NCBI RefSeq assembly: GCF_000429705.1 | Contig: NZ_KE386943.1 | Location: forward strand, 386,744-450,743 | Reading direction: 5' to 3' | DNA length: 64,000 nt | Origin: Alteribacter aurantiacus DSM 18675 | GTDB taxonomy: Bacteria > Bacillota > Bacilli > Bacillales > Salisediminibacteriaceae | In this document: piece by piece, positions 18,509-26,749 of the stretch | Layout of the letters: every line of letters starts with the position of its first letter | How positions within the stretch are numbered: position 1 is the stretch's first letter | Program-made: the position numbers and the translations under genes | The notes under the pieces: generated by a model | What the model saw: only the letters and a program-made list of their open reading frames with translations | Told to the model about the DNA's origin: nothing | The model's database searches: none

Positions 18509-19090
18509 ATGGAGCCAATACGCACCCATAAAGGCGTTGTAACCCCTCTAAATCGAGCTAACGTCGATACAGACCAAATCATCCCGAAACAATTCTTAAA
18601 GCGAATTGAACGACAAGGGTTTGGCCAGTTTCTTTTTTACCACTGGCGCTTTGATGATGACGGAATTCCACGAAAAGATTTCGTCTTAAACGAAGACAAA
18701 TACGAAAACTCTACCATTCTAGTGGCAGGAGATAACTTCGGATGTGGATCCTCAAGGGAACACGCCCCATGGTCCCTTGAAGACTATGGCTTTAAAGTAA
18801 TCATTGCCCCTAGTTTTGCCGATATCTTTTACAACAACTGTGTAAAGAACGGAATCTTGCCGGTGGAATTAAAGGAAGACGAGGTCGAAACGTTATTGAA
18901 AAAAGGAGCCGAACAGATCTACTCCATTACAGTAGACTTAGAAAATCAATCTGTTCGCGACGATCAAGGCTTTGAAGCATCGTTCTCCATCCCTGGGTAC
19001 CACAAAGAAATGTTGCTTAATGGATGGGATGACATCTCCATCACCTTAACCTTAGAAGAAAAAATCACTCAATTTGAACAAGGAGCGTGA
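18509..19090 (+). CDS. leuD: 3-isopropylmalate dehydratase, small subunit
   Basis: The 193-residue swivelling subunit partners LeuC. The hallmark GDNFGCGSSREHAPW at about residues 72-86 holds the substrate-binding serine and arginine. AAGGAGG precedes ATG 18509. ilvA follows directly. Confidence 0.96.
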   Translation: MEPIRTHKGVVTPLNRANVDTDQIIPKQFLKRIERQGFGQFLFYHWRFDDDGIPRKDFVLNEDKYENSTILVAGDNFGCGSSREHAPWSLEDYGFKVIIAPSFADIFYNNCVKNGILPVELKEDEVETLLKKGAEQIYSITVDLENQSVRDDQGFEASFSIPGYHKEMLLNGWDDISITLTLEEKITQFEQGA

Positions 19091-19118
19091 AGACGTTGGG
19101 AATTGCTTAACAGGACAA

Positions 19119-20087
19119 ATGGTTTTAGAGGCCCATCGGTACGTGAAAGAACATGTCCATCGTACCCCTCTTACCACATCCACTACCATGAATAAGATGA
19201 CCGGAAAACAGGTGTACATGAAAATGGAAAACCAGCAAAAGACGGGAGCATTCAAGCTTCGGGGGGCCGGATACAAACTATCCAGACTGTCAGAAGAAGA
19301 ATGCAAATGTGGTGTAATCGCCGCATCTGCCGGCAACCATGCCCAAGGGGTTGCTCTTGCTGCTGAAAAACAAGGCATTCAAGCAACGATATTCATGCCT
19401 GAAAAAACACCGAAAGCGAAAGTTCTTGCTACGCAAAACTACGGTGCCAAAACGGTACTGGTCGGTGAGTCATACCAAGAAGCCTTCGAGGCTGCTTGCA
19501 AAGAACAGGCTAGAACGAAAGCGACTTTCGTTCACCCCTTTGATGACGTTGACGTAATGGCGGGACAAGGGACGGTTGCTCTTGAAATGCTCGAAGACGC
19601 TCCCCTACTCGATACATTGATCGTGCCGATTGGGGGCGGCGGCCTCATCGCAGGCATGGCTGTTGCAGCGAAGCATATCAACCCCGATATTCAAATCATC
19701 GGTGTGCAAGCACGAACAGCAAGTGCGGCTTACAACCATTTTCACAAGAAAGGACCGACGACCCTTTCTACTGTTTCTACAATTGCAGAAGGCATTGCGG
19801 TTAAAAAAACCGGCACAAAGACGCTACCGGTCATTCATGAGTACGTGGATGATATTGTCACGGTCACAGAAAACGATTTGGCCACGGCAATGATGTATAT
19901 GCTTGAAAGAAAAAAGAGCCTTGTAGAAGGAGCAGGGGCTGCCGCTCTTGCCGCCCTTCTCGTACATGGCGCTAAGCTTCCATCAAAGCATTGTGGCGTC
20001 GTTGTGAGCGGAGGCAACGTCGATTTAGCAAAATTACCTGCCATCCAAACACTAGCAAGAAATCACTTCCTGTCTTGTTTGGCATAA
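19119..20087 (+). CDS. ilvA: Threonine dehydratase, short form without regulatory domain
   Basis: This PLP enzyme deaminates threonine to 2-ketobutyrate, the entry to isoleucine. The PLP lysine lies in QKTGAFKLRGAG and the glycine-rich phosphate loop is GGGGLI. It ends near residue 322 and so lacks the C-terminal ACT-like domain through which isoleucine inhibits long IlvA; length is nearer to TdcB. Placement after leuD argues for a biosynthetic role. The start is uncertain. ATG 19119 has AGGA only three bases upstream, a TTG at 19074 overlapping leuD has no site, and the clear AAGGAG at 19080-19085 has no start codon in this frame at normal distance. Confidence 0.85.
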   Translation: MVLEAHRYVKEHVHRTPLTTSTTMNKMTGKQVYMKMENQQKTGAFKLRGAGYKLSRLSEEECKCGVIAASAGNHAQGVALAAEKQGIQATIFMPEKTPKAKVLATQNYGAKTVLVGESYQEAFEAACKEQARTKATFVHPFDDVDVMAGQGTVALEMLEDAPLLDTLIVPIGGGGLIAGMAVAAKHINPDIQIIGVQARTASAAYNHFHKKGPTTLSTVSTIAEGIAVKKTGTKTLPVIHEYVDDIVTVTENDLATAMMYMLERKKSLVEGAGAAALAALLVHGAKLPSKHCGVVVSGGNVDLAKLPAIQTLARNHFLSCLA

Positions 20088-20096
20088 CACGCGATA

Positions 20097-20133
20097 CCAC
20101 CCGCCCCACTAAAAAGGGGGCGGGTTTTCTTAT
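20097..20133 (+). terminator. Terminator of the ilv-leu operon
   Basis: ACCCGCCCC pairs with GGGGCGGGT around ACTAAAAAG, followed by TTTTCTT. It closes the operon after ilvA. Confidence 0.88.
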
Positions 20134-20260
20134 TGTTAATCTGTTTTCGGAGAGGATGTTGCTTCAATATCTTTTAAAACCATCCTTTCCCTTAAACTTG
20201 CAGGACTTTCAAGGACTATAGAGAAGTATACCTAACCAATATTATGCGGAGGGATTTACG

Positions 20261-20719
20261 ATGAACGATCAAACCCTGTCCGTCCAAGAGTGGCACAAAA
20301 AGCAAGCCGTACACAACTTTAACTCCACATGGGACTTGATTGAGAAAGAGGAGCGGACAACGGCCGATGATTTGCTTATGATCCACATGGCTCACGCTTC
20401 CCGATTTCACTGGGGAGAAATTGGCACACCGATAGAATTTGCTCGTGGCGAATGGCAAATCTCGAGGGTATACGCCCTAACCGGAATGGCAGAAAGCGCA
20501 CTGTATCACGCCAAGCATTGCCTAGAGATTTGCACAGACAACCGCATTGGAGACTTCGACCTTGCTTTTGCCTATGAAGCAATCGCTAGAGCCTACCATA
20601 CAGCCAATGACCGCATACAGTACGAACGCTACCTCGAAAAAGCAGAGCAAGCCGCAGACGACATTGACAAGATGGAAGACCGGGATTATTTTTTATCCGA
20701 GCTTGAAAGCATTAAGTAA
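20261..20719 (+). CDS. Conserved TPR-like helical protein of unknown function
   Basis: The 152-residue cytoplasmic protein is rich in Trp, His, Tyr and Ala. Helical hairpins resembling tetratricopeptide repeats are seen at about residues 63-100 (ISRVYALTGMAESALYHAKHCLEIC) and 105-140 (LAFAYEAIARAYHTANDRIQYERYL). The N-terminus has EWHKKQAVHNFNSTWDLIEKE. GGAGGG precedes ATG 20261. It is monocistronic between two terminators. No catalytic motif was recognised; TPR folds usually bind proteins. Confidence 0.75.
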   Translation: MNDQTLSVQEWHKKQAVHNFNSTWDLIEKEERTTADDLLMIHMAHASRFHWGEIGTPIEFARGEWQISRVYALTGMAESALYHAKHCLEICTDNRIGDFDLAFAYEAIARAYHTANDRIQYERYLEKAEQAADDIDKMEDRDYFLSELESIK

Positions 20720-20816
20720 GTACAAAAGCGAAAGCGCCTTAGTCACGAGCTCGAGCTAGACGAATAAAAATTTCACAAAAAGTCGTTATCCACATGTAAG
20801 AAGAATTTTAAACAAC

Positions 20817-20848
20817 AAAAAAACGCTCAGATTAGAGCGTTTTTCTTT
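20817..20848. terminator. Bidirectional terminator
   Basis: AAAACGCTC and GAGCGTTTT form a stem around AGATTA with A- and T-runs on either side. It serves the TPR-like gene (+) and the DsbA-family gene (-). Confidence 0.88.
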
Positions 20849-20854
20849 TGCCTA

Positions 20855-21550
20855 TTAAATGGAACAAGAGCCATCGTTGCAGTTCTCGCCTTGACTATTC
20901 ATCATCTGAACGGGCTTCTCTTCTTCCCATACCTTTTCAAGAACGTCCAAGAAAGCATCTTCTGGCTGGGCTCCTGAAACCGCGTATTTTCCGTTAAAAA
21001 CAAAGAACGGTACGCCTTGAACACCAATCTTCGCACCTTCTGCTTGATCCGCCCGCACATCCTCCCCGTATTGATCGGTTTTCAGGACGTGTTTAACTGC
21101 TTCTTTATCCAACCCTGCATCGATTGCAATTTCTTCAAGGGTATCATGGTCGGAAACATCTTTTCCTTCTGTAAAAAAAGCATACATAATTCGCTCCATC
21201 ACCTTGTCCATCTTGCCTTCTTGTTTCGCATAATGACTTAGTCGGTGAGCGTCTTCCGTGTTTGTTGGAATCATGTTGTCAAAATCGTAATCAAGCCCCA
21301 CTTCCTTTGCCTGAGCGGCTACGTTGTCCGTAGTCGAACGTGCTTGCTCAAAGCTCATGTTGTACTTCGAGGCTAAAAGTTCATGCATGGACTCGCCTGA
21401 ATTTTTCTTGGCATTTGGGTCTAGCTGAAAGCTTTTAAAAGTTAGGCTAACAGCTTGTTTATGTTCAAAACGATTAAGGGCGTTTTCAAAACGACGCTTG
21501 CCGATGAAACAAAATGGACAAACGATATCTGACCAAACATCTACATTCAT
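20855..21550 (-). CDS. DsbA/FrnE-family thiol oxidoreductase
   Basis: The 231-residue thioredoxin-fold protein has an inserted helical domain, like the cytoplasmic FrnE/polyketide-type DsbA branch. The active site is CPFC at residues 12-15 (WSDIVCPFCFIGKRR) and the cis-Pro loop is GVQGVPFFV. The C-terminal tail has two more cysteines (CNDGSC), which FrnE proteins use as a second redox pair. There is no signal peptide. The ATG at 21550 has GGAGGAAG upstream; a longer frame to 21673 overlaps the next gene and lacks a site. Confidence 0.88.
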   Translation of the reverse strand: MNVDVWSDIVCPFCFIGKRRFENALNRFEHKQAVSLTFKSFQLDPNAKKNSGESMHELLASKYNMSFEQARSTTDNVAAQAKEVGLDYDFDNMIPTNTEDAHRLSHYAKQEGKMDKVMERIMYAFFTEGKDVSDHDTLEEIAIDAGLDKEAVKHVLKTDQYGEDVRADQAEGAKIGVQGVPFFVFNGKYAVSGAQPEDAFLDVLEKVWEEEKPVQMMNSQGENCNDGSCSI

Positions 21551-21588
21551 TGAATCTTCCTCCAAATAAGGTTTGCGTTTATTATCTC

Positions 21589-22140
21589 TTATAAATGATG
21601 AAAAGACCAAGCAAGTTGCTCTTGCTTCTTTAAATAAACAGCCTGACCCGTTCCCCCGGCTGCTTGGAACCAACTGCCGATCGCACCAATGACCGCCCCT
21701 GTGGTCTGATTGCTCCTCAATTGAACGGAAGCTCCCAGTGATTCCAAAGTGGCGCCAATCATTTGAAGTAGGTTCGTTAGAATCAAGAAAGCCTCAGTCT
21801 CTTCCACGTTTGAAAGACTTGCTCCAATCGCTTGCATAGCATCTCCTACAACGACCGTTTGAAGGCCCTCCTCTTGATTACCAGTAAGCTGAATCGCCGC
21901 TCCTACTGCGCTTCCACCCGCCCCTACTGCCCCGATATAGGCAGCTGTTTGACTGATGCCACTTGATGCGATTCCTTGTAAAGCATTCCCCACAGACTGA
22001 AGAGATTCACCGATGATCACCAGAGCTTGGTTAGCCTGCGTTGTTACACGGATTTGATCCGTAGCTCCAATGGCTGCAAGCCACTGTCCAGTTGCCTCCA
22101 CCCAACTGCCAATCAACCTGAGTTCTTGATGTGTGGTCAT
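21589..22140 (-). CDS. DUF6944-like repetitive Ala/Gly-rich protein
   Basis: The 183-residue protein is built from degenerate repeats of about 33-36 residues with the pattern W/L-x-Q-A-x-G-x-x-x-Q (for example GSWVEATGQWLAAIGATDQ near residue 11 and GSWFQAAGGTGQAVYLKKQ near 155). This gives amphipathic helices with alternating Ala, Gly and large hydrophobic residues. It resembles the DUF6944 repetitive proteins of Bacillus (memory-based). AGGGAGGAG precedes the ATG. Function is unknown; a membrane-surface or spore-layer role is only a guess. Confidence 0.65.
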   Translation of the reverse strand: MTTHQELRLIGSWVEATGQWLAAIGATDQIRVTTQANQALVIIGESLQSVGNALQGIASSGISQTAAYIGAVGAGGSAVGAAIQLTGNQEEGLQTVVVGDAMQAIGASLSNVEETEAFLILTNLLQMIGATLESLGASVQLRSNQTTGAVIGAIGSWFQAAGGTGQAVYLKKQEQLAWSFHHL

Positions 22141-22154
22141 TGGCTCCTCCCTCC

Positions 22155-22341
22155 CTTCGAAGGCACTGAAAAAGTTAAAGATCGAACTTTTTTAATGCCT
22201 TATCTGAATGGCAATGGCTCCACTCGGTTGCGCGCCTGTTACGAGAAACCCACTCGTATCAGGCTTTCAAAACAGGCAACCGTTACGCTCATTGCTTCGA
22301 AGACACTGAAAAAGTTAAAGATCGAACTTTTTCAGTGCCTT
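22155..22341. repeat. Twin direct-repeat hairpins in a divergent intergenic region
   Basis: Two 47-bp copies, at 22155-22201 and 22295-22341, differ at three positions. Each holds AAAAAGTT/AACTTTTT around AAAGATCG. In the second copy the stem extends through CACTG/CAGTG. Between them, CGGTTGC...CCTGTT and AACAGG..CAACCG form a further inverted repeat. The unit looks like a compound REP- or MITE-like element rather than a terminator. Confidence 0.7.
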
Positions 22342-22435
22342 CTTTAGCTTATTCTCGTTTAAGCAGAGCGTTTCTTTTCGCACTTGTTCGATTTGAGTGG
22401 TACGATTTAGCTACTAAACGCAGAGGATGAAACAC

Positions 22436-23566
22436 ATGAATGTAAGAGCGATTGCTAGCTTTGGACTATTTATCCTGATCTATAACGGATTATCATTTTA
22501 TATAGGGTGGAACGTGTGGGTTTGGCTGAATACCTCTTTTTCGTTTGAATCTGTGTGGCTGTATAGCCTTGTATTCGCACTTCTTGCTTACGGTTATTTA
22601 ATCGGCCGATTCAGTCTTAGCTTTTTTAAAATTGCAGGTGCCTACTGGATCGGCTTTTTTCAATACGCGTTGCTTCTCTTTCCTATCGCAAATGTCGTCG
22701 TCTTTCTTTTAAATAGACTCACAGGCGTCTCTCTCGACTCGGCCATTATGTATACAGGTCTCGTCACAGCTCTCTCGCTCGTCGTCATTTTTCTTATAGG
22801 GACTTTCCAAGCCTATCGCCCGGTTAAACGGACGTATTCCTTATCGATACCAAAACAAGGGGCACGTCCTTCTTCAATTAAAATTGCCATGGCTTCTGAT
22901 ATGCACTTTGGTGCTTTATCTGGAAAAGGGCACTTAAAACGTCTCGTAAAAGAAATAGAAGCCATTCAACCGGACATGGTTGTCTTTCCAGGAGACATCA
23001 TTGATGATTCACCTGATGTGTTTAAGAAAAAGAACATGGGTGATGTGATGAAACAAATCAAGGCGCCTCTTGGTGTATATGGTGTCTTAGGTAATCACGA
23101 GTACTACGGGCGACAAGTACAAGAGATTATTAATGAATTAGCAGCTTCCGGAGTTACGATGCTCACAGATGACAGCCTTCTCGTCGATGACCGTTTCTAC
23201 ATTGCTGGCCGCCGAGATCGAACGGACAAAAATCGTCTGTCAGTAGAAGCCTTGCTCGGAGATCTCGACCATCACAAACCGATCATTCTTCTCGACCACC
23301 AACCTTTTGAGCTGGACCGAGCTGAACAAGCAGGAGCGGACCTCATGCTCTCCGGACATACCCACCGCGGTCAGATGTATCCGAACAACTGGATTACGCG
23401 CCGCATGTACGAAGTGGATTGGGGTTATTTGAAAAAAGATTCCCTTCACACGATCGTCTCCAGCGGATTCGGCTTTTGGGGCCCTCCACTCAGGATTGGG
23501 AGTCGGTCAGAGATTTGGGAGATTACCGTTACAATGGGTACTCAATCTAAAAAACGAACCACGTAA
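22436..23566 (+). CDS. Membrane-anchored metallophosphoesterase
   Basis: The 376-residue protein has four membrane helices at about 4-25, 36-60, 70-95 and 105-125, then a calcineurin-like phosphoesterase domain from about 148. Metal-ligand motifs appear in order: SDMHFG (D-x-H), GDIIDD (GD-x-x-D), GNHEYY (GNH[E/D]) and SGHTHRG (GHxH). It resembles the YkuE/YaeI branch. The substrate is unknown. ATG 22436 has AGAGG at nine bases; the in-frame ATG at 22427 lies directly on the site and is rejected. The stop codon lies inside the terminator stem. Confidence 0.87.
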   Translation: MNVRAIASFGLFILIYNGLSFYIGWNVWVWLNTSFSFESVWLYSLVFALLAYGYLIGRFSLSFFKIAGAYWIGFFQYALLLFPIANVVVFLLNRLTGVSLDSAIMYTGLVTALSLVVIFLIGTFQAYRPVKRTYSLSIPKQGARPSSIKIAMASDMHFGALSGKGHLKRLVKEIEAIQPDMVVFPGDIIDDSPDVFKKKNMGDVMKQIKAPLGVYGVLGNHEYYGRQVQEIINELAASGVTMLTDDSLLVDDRFYIAGRRDRTDKNRLSVEALLGDLDHHKPIILLDHQPFELDRAEQAGADLMLSGHTHRGQMYPNNWITRRMYEVDWGYLKKDSLHTIVSSGFGFWGPPLRIGSRSEIWEITVTMGTQSKKRTT

Positions 23567-23588
23567 CTTTTACGTGGTTCGTTTTTCA
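23549..23588. terminator. Bidirectional terminator overlapping a stop codon
   Basis: ACGAACCACGTAA pairs with TTACGTGGTTCGT, flanked by A- and T-runs. The metallophosphoesterase stop codon is in the left arm. It ends both that gene and the convergent PAP2 gene. Confidence 0.9.
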
Positions 23589-24226
23589 TTTAAACCTTCT
23601 TTGACCACACGCTTCCACACGAATACGGAAATGGCGATCCACAATCCTCCTGTTAGGAAGCCTGCAATTATATCGGAGAAGTAATGGACGCCCAAATACA
23701 CGCGACTGAGTCCGATGAAGAGAATCAAAGTGGTTGATGCCGCAATAACACCTGCTTTTGCCCCTTTGGAAGGCAGGATTTTGACAATAAAATAAGTTAA
23801 AAGTCCATAGGTAATGATCGAGCCCATGGCATGACCACTTGGAAAACTATAACCTTGCTCAATAATAATAGGGTCAAAATCTGGTCGCTCCCTTTGGAAC
23901 ACCCACTTTAAAAACCAATTTAACCCACCACCAAGAGCAACAGCTGCTCCATAAAAAAGAGCAGTAACCGATCTTTTCAAAAACAAAAACAGCACCATGG
24001 AAAGGACAACTGTAGTTGTTAGGGCCGGTATGCCGCCCAAAGACGTGATGGCAAGCACAAGTGGCGTGACCTCATCGTGATGCACACCTTGAACCAACTG
24101 CATGATGAGCATATCCATCCCTCTAAAAACATCTGCCGTCCCTGCTCTGGCAACTTGGGTAAATAAAAATAGAAATAACGCAACAAGAACGAGGAAGAAG
24201 ATTGTTCGTCGTTGTTTTTGGTTCAT
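23570..24226 (-). CDS. PAP2-family membrane phosphatase
   Basis: The 218-residue integral membrane protein has about six helices. The three phosphatase motifs are KWVFQRERPD (K-x6-RP), PSGH and SRVYLGVHYFSD (SR-x5-H-x3-D). Such enzymes dephosphorylate undecaprenyl pyrophosphate, phosphatidylglycerol phosphate or phosphatidic acid at the outer membrane face; the substrate here is not known. ATG 24226 follows AGGAGG by eight bases, and an in-frame GTG nine bases earlier overlaps that site. Confidence 0.9.
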   Translation of the reverse strand: MNQKQRRTIFFLVLVALFLFLFTQVARAGTADVFRGMDMLIMQLVQGVHHDEVTPLVLAITSLGGIPALTTTVVLSMVLFLFLKRSVTALFYGAAVALGGGLNWFLKWVFQRERPDFDPIIIEQGYSFPSGHAMGSIITYGLLTYFIVKILPSKGAKAGVIAASTTLILFIGLSRVYLGVHYFSDIIAGFLTGGLWIAISVFVWKRVVKEGLNEKRTT

Positions 24227-24301
24227 CCTCTTCACCTCCTCTTCTTTTTTTACCCCAAATGAGTGAAAAAGAACCGAAGGAAGACAATCCTACACAAACA
24301 T

Positions 24302-24556
24302 TTAACCTTCTTGAGGACGTCCTTTTTCAACGATCTTCCCAATAAGTAACCAGGCTAAGAAGATGGTAATAAAACTAAAGAACATGATTCGCAAGGTTCC
24401 AATTACCATTTCAACATTATGGTCTCGTATAAAGACCGTTTCATTTGCATATCGATGTTCGATTTGAAAGAAAAGTGGTTCACCAGTGTAAACGAAGAAC
24501 GCGATGATCAAACCGATCACCATGCCACTTAGTAGAGAAATCAAAAACATCTTCAT
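24302..24556 (-). CDS. Small two-helix membrane protein, unknown
   Basis: The 84-residue protein has hydrophobic helices at about 3-23 and 56-74, joined by a charged loop (HRYANETVFIRDHNVE). AAGGGGGC precedes the ATG. It lies upstream of the PAP2 gene on the same strand with a 75-bp gap and may be co-expressed. No family was recognised. Confidence 0.6.
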   Translation of the reverse strand: MKMFLISLLSGMVIGLIIAFFVYTGEPLFFQIEHRYANETVFIRDHNVEMVIGTLRIMFFSFITIFLAWLLIGKIVEKGRPQEG

Positions 24557-24697
24557 ATCATTGCCCCCTTACCTATATAAGCTCCGAATTCACCTAAACA
24601 TAATTTAAGGAATAATAACCTTTTTATGTTAATTATCTGTATACTCAAGTATATCACGAACGATCGATTAACATGATTATTTTGGAGGCGAATAGCA

Positions 24698-25120
24698 ATG
24701 GGATTATCTTTAGAAGAGAGTATTAAAAGCTTTGTGAAAGCCTGGGAGAGCAGTGAATTGTCCGAACTGGTTTCTTTCATTTCACCGGATTACCAAGCGA
24801 GGGAGATCACAGGTGGAGAAATCGTGGACTTTGGCTACGACAAGTGTATTAAGGGCTGGGAAGATGGATTCCAATTCGTGGAGGATAACCAAGCACAGTG
24901 GGACGTGAGGGTGATCAAAATTACTCCAATACGGGATGACGAAGCAATCGTTACAATTACAGCTTCGCTTCTCATGAACGATGAATACTTCAAAGGAGCA
25001 AATTTGTTTTATGAAACGTTTAAGAAAAACACCGATCGTGAGTGGAAAGTTGTAAGAAGTTATATTGAAGCAGGCCTTCCTGTCCAATACATACTGGACA
25101 TTGTTGAAAAAAGAAGTTGA
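24698..25120 (+). CDS. NTF2-like (SnoaL/DUF4440-type) protein
   Basis: The 140-residue protein has the alpha-plus-beta cone pattern. An N-terminal helix (LEESIKSFVKAWESSELSEL) is followed by FISPDYQARE, then strands ending DREWKVVRSYIEAG. Such folds bind small ligands or act as isomerases, and also occur as accessory proteins. No catalytic set can be named. GGAGGC precedes the ATG. It is a single gene with its own terminator. Confidence 0.65.
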   Translation: MGLSLEESIKSFVKAWESSELSELVSFISPDYQAREITGGEIVDFGYDKCIKGWEDGFQFVEDNQAQWDVRVIKITPIRDDEAIVTITASLLMNDEYFKGANLFYETFKKNTDREWKVVRSYIEAGLPVQYILDIVEKRS

Positions 25121-25138
25121 ATATCTACAACAATCTTG

Positions 25139-25177
25139 AAAGAGTAGTCCTTTAGGAGGGACTATTCTTTTTTTGTT
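25139..25177 (+). terminator. Terminator after the NTF2-like gene
   Basis: AGTAGTCC pairs imperfectly with GGGACTATT around TTTAGGA, followed by a run of seven T. Confidence 0.85.
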
Positions 25178-25320
25178 TTCATAGGTTTTCATTCCTAATA
25201 TTAGGGGAATTTCCCCTTAAAGGTTGTGAAAATACATATTTTTTTATAAAAATTGAAATTCTGGCGTGGGAAGTATTGGGTCATTTAGTTTTAAAATAAA
25301 ACAAACTAACTCTACCAAAA

Positions 25321-25414
25321 GACTGTTTTCGTGCAGATTGTTCTTCTTTGTTCTCCCTCATAAACAAAAGAGGAAATCTCTTTATGTAAAAGAAACAATC
25401 TCTGCGAAAACAGC
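25321..25414 (+). repeat. Long inverted repeat in the symporter leader
   Basis: CTGTTTTCGTGCAGATTGTTCTT (25323 on) is complementary, with a few mismatches, to the segment ending CTGCGAAAACAG at 25411. Arms are about 23 bp and the loop about 40 bp. It ends 30 bp before the start of the glutamate symporter gene, close to its ribosome site. Confidence 0.6.
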
Positions 25415-25442
25415 AACAAATTGAAGACATAGGAGGTTCATC

Positions 25443-26681
25443 ATGAAATTAACCAAATATATCATCATCGCTTTATTTCTTGGACTATTCACTGGAATTG
25501 GGTTTAATTTACTAGCCCCCGAATTGTTTCAATATGCTGACAATTATGTTTTCACACCATTAGGTACGCTCTTTATCAACTCTATAACGATGCTCGTCGT
25601 TCCTCTTGTACTCTTCTCCATCATTTTGGGAACTGCAAGTGTAGGAGATCCAAAAAAGCTTGGTAGAATTGGCGGAAAGACAATTGGTTTTTATCTTATT
25701 ACGACGGCTGTTGCTCTGTCCATCGGTCTCTCAATGGCATTTCTCATTCAGCCGGGAGCTGGTGGTGGATTTGAAACCGAAACGGCAAACTATGAAGCAG
25801 ATGAAGCACCACCGATTATGGATACGCTTCTTAATATCATTCCGGAGAACCCAATCCAAGCGATGGCTGACGGAGAAATGCTCCAAATTATTGCTTTTGC
25901 CATACTCATCGGATTTGCTCTAGCTAGGCTTGGTGACAAAACGGCAGGCATTCTAAAGCTTGTGGAGCAAGGGAACGAAATTATGCTGTACCTCGTAAAA
26001 ATTGTCATGTATTTGGCTCCAATCGGTGCATTTTCATTAATCGCATCGGCAGTTGGGGAGCTAGGGATGTCAGCCCTTCAGGCGATGCTGCTATACATGG
26101 CTACGATTATTTTGGCCCTTATTATACATGCAATAGTTACGTATGGATCGGTAGTGGCGTTTATTGCCAAACGAAGTCCGATCGAATTTGTACGTAAGTT
26201 CTTCCCTGCTATGGTTGTGGCGTTTAGTACATCAAGTAGTAGTGCGGTGCTCCCTGTATCCATGCGTGTGGCACAGGAAGACTTAAAGGTTTCTAAGCCT
26301 GTTAGTAGCTTCGTTCAACCTCTTGGTGCAACGATTAACATGGATGGTACGGCCATTATGCAGGCTGTAGCAACCGTATTTATCGCTCAGGTCTATGCTG
26401 AGGCCCTTTCATTCGGGGACCTTCTTACGGTTATTTTAACCGCTACCCTAGCAAGTATCGGTACGGCTGGTGTGCCTGGGGTCGGTATGATTATGCTTGC
26501 TATGGTACTCACATCCGTTGGTCTACCTGTCGAAGGAATTGCTCTCGTTCTAGGTGTGGACCGTATCTTGGACATGCTTCGTACTGCTGTTAACATTACC
26601 GGAGACGCTACCTGTGCCATGATGGTATCAGAATCTGAGAACAATCGAGATGATGAAGCAGAAGCTTCGAAGGCGTCATAG
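25443..26681 (+). CDS. gltT: Glutamate/aspartate:cation symporter (DAACS family)
   Basis: The 412-residue protein has eight membrane helices and two re-entrant loops. The serine-rich hairpin TSSSSAVLPVSM (about 260) and the TM7 motif GATINMDGTAIMQ (about 300) are the transport signatures. In bacilli such carriers (GltT/GltP) import glutamate or aspartate with Na+ or H+; the NMDGT motif is typical of Na+ binding. AGGAGG precedes ATG 25443. A long inverted repeat lies in its leader. Symbol by family; gltP is possible. Confidence 0.88.
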   Translation: MKLTKYIIIALFLGLFTGIGFNLLAPELFQYADNYVFTPLGTLFINSITMLVVPLVLFSIILGTASVGDPKKLGRIGGKTIGFYLITTAVALSIGLSMAFLIQPGAGGGFETETANYEADEAPPIMDTLLNIIPENPIQAMADGEMLQIIAFAILIGFALARLGDKTAGILKLVEQGNEIMLYLVKIVMYLAPIGAFSLIASAVGELGMSALQAMLLYMATIILALIIHAIVTYGSVVAFIAKRSPIEFVRKFFPAMVVAFSTSSSSAVLPVSMRVAQEDLKVSKPVSSFVQPLGATINMDGTAIMQAVATVFIAQVYAEALSFGDLLTVILTATLASIGTAGVPGVGMIMLAMVLTSVGLPVEGIALVLGVDRILDMLRTAVNITGDATCAMMVSESENNRDDEAEASKAS

Positions 26682-26693
26682 AAAGTGGACTCA

Positions 26694-26731
26694 ACAAAGC
26701 CATGGATGGTAGATCCATGGCTTTGTTTCAT
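26694..26731. terminator. Terminator after the glutamate symporter
   Basis: AAAGCCATGGAT and ATCCATGGCTTT pair around GGTAG, followed by GTTTC. It can also act on the convergent gene at 26750. Confidence 0.8.
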
Positions 26732-26749
26732 GTTGTTTCGGTATTTCAC

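Noticed and set aside
24553..24780. Minus-strand open frame upstream of the small membrane gene
   Set aside because: It overlaps the start of the NTF2-like gene and its promoter and has no family likeness.
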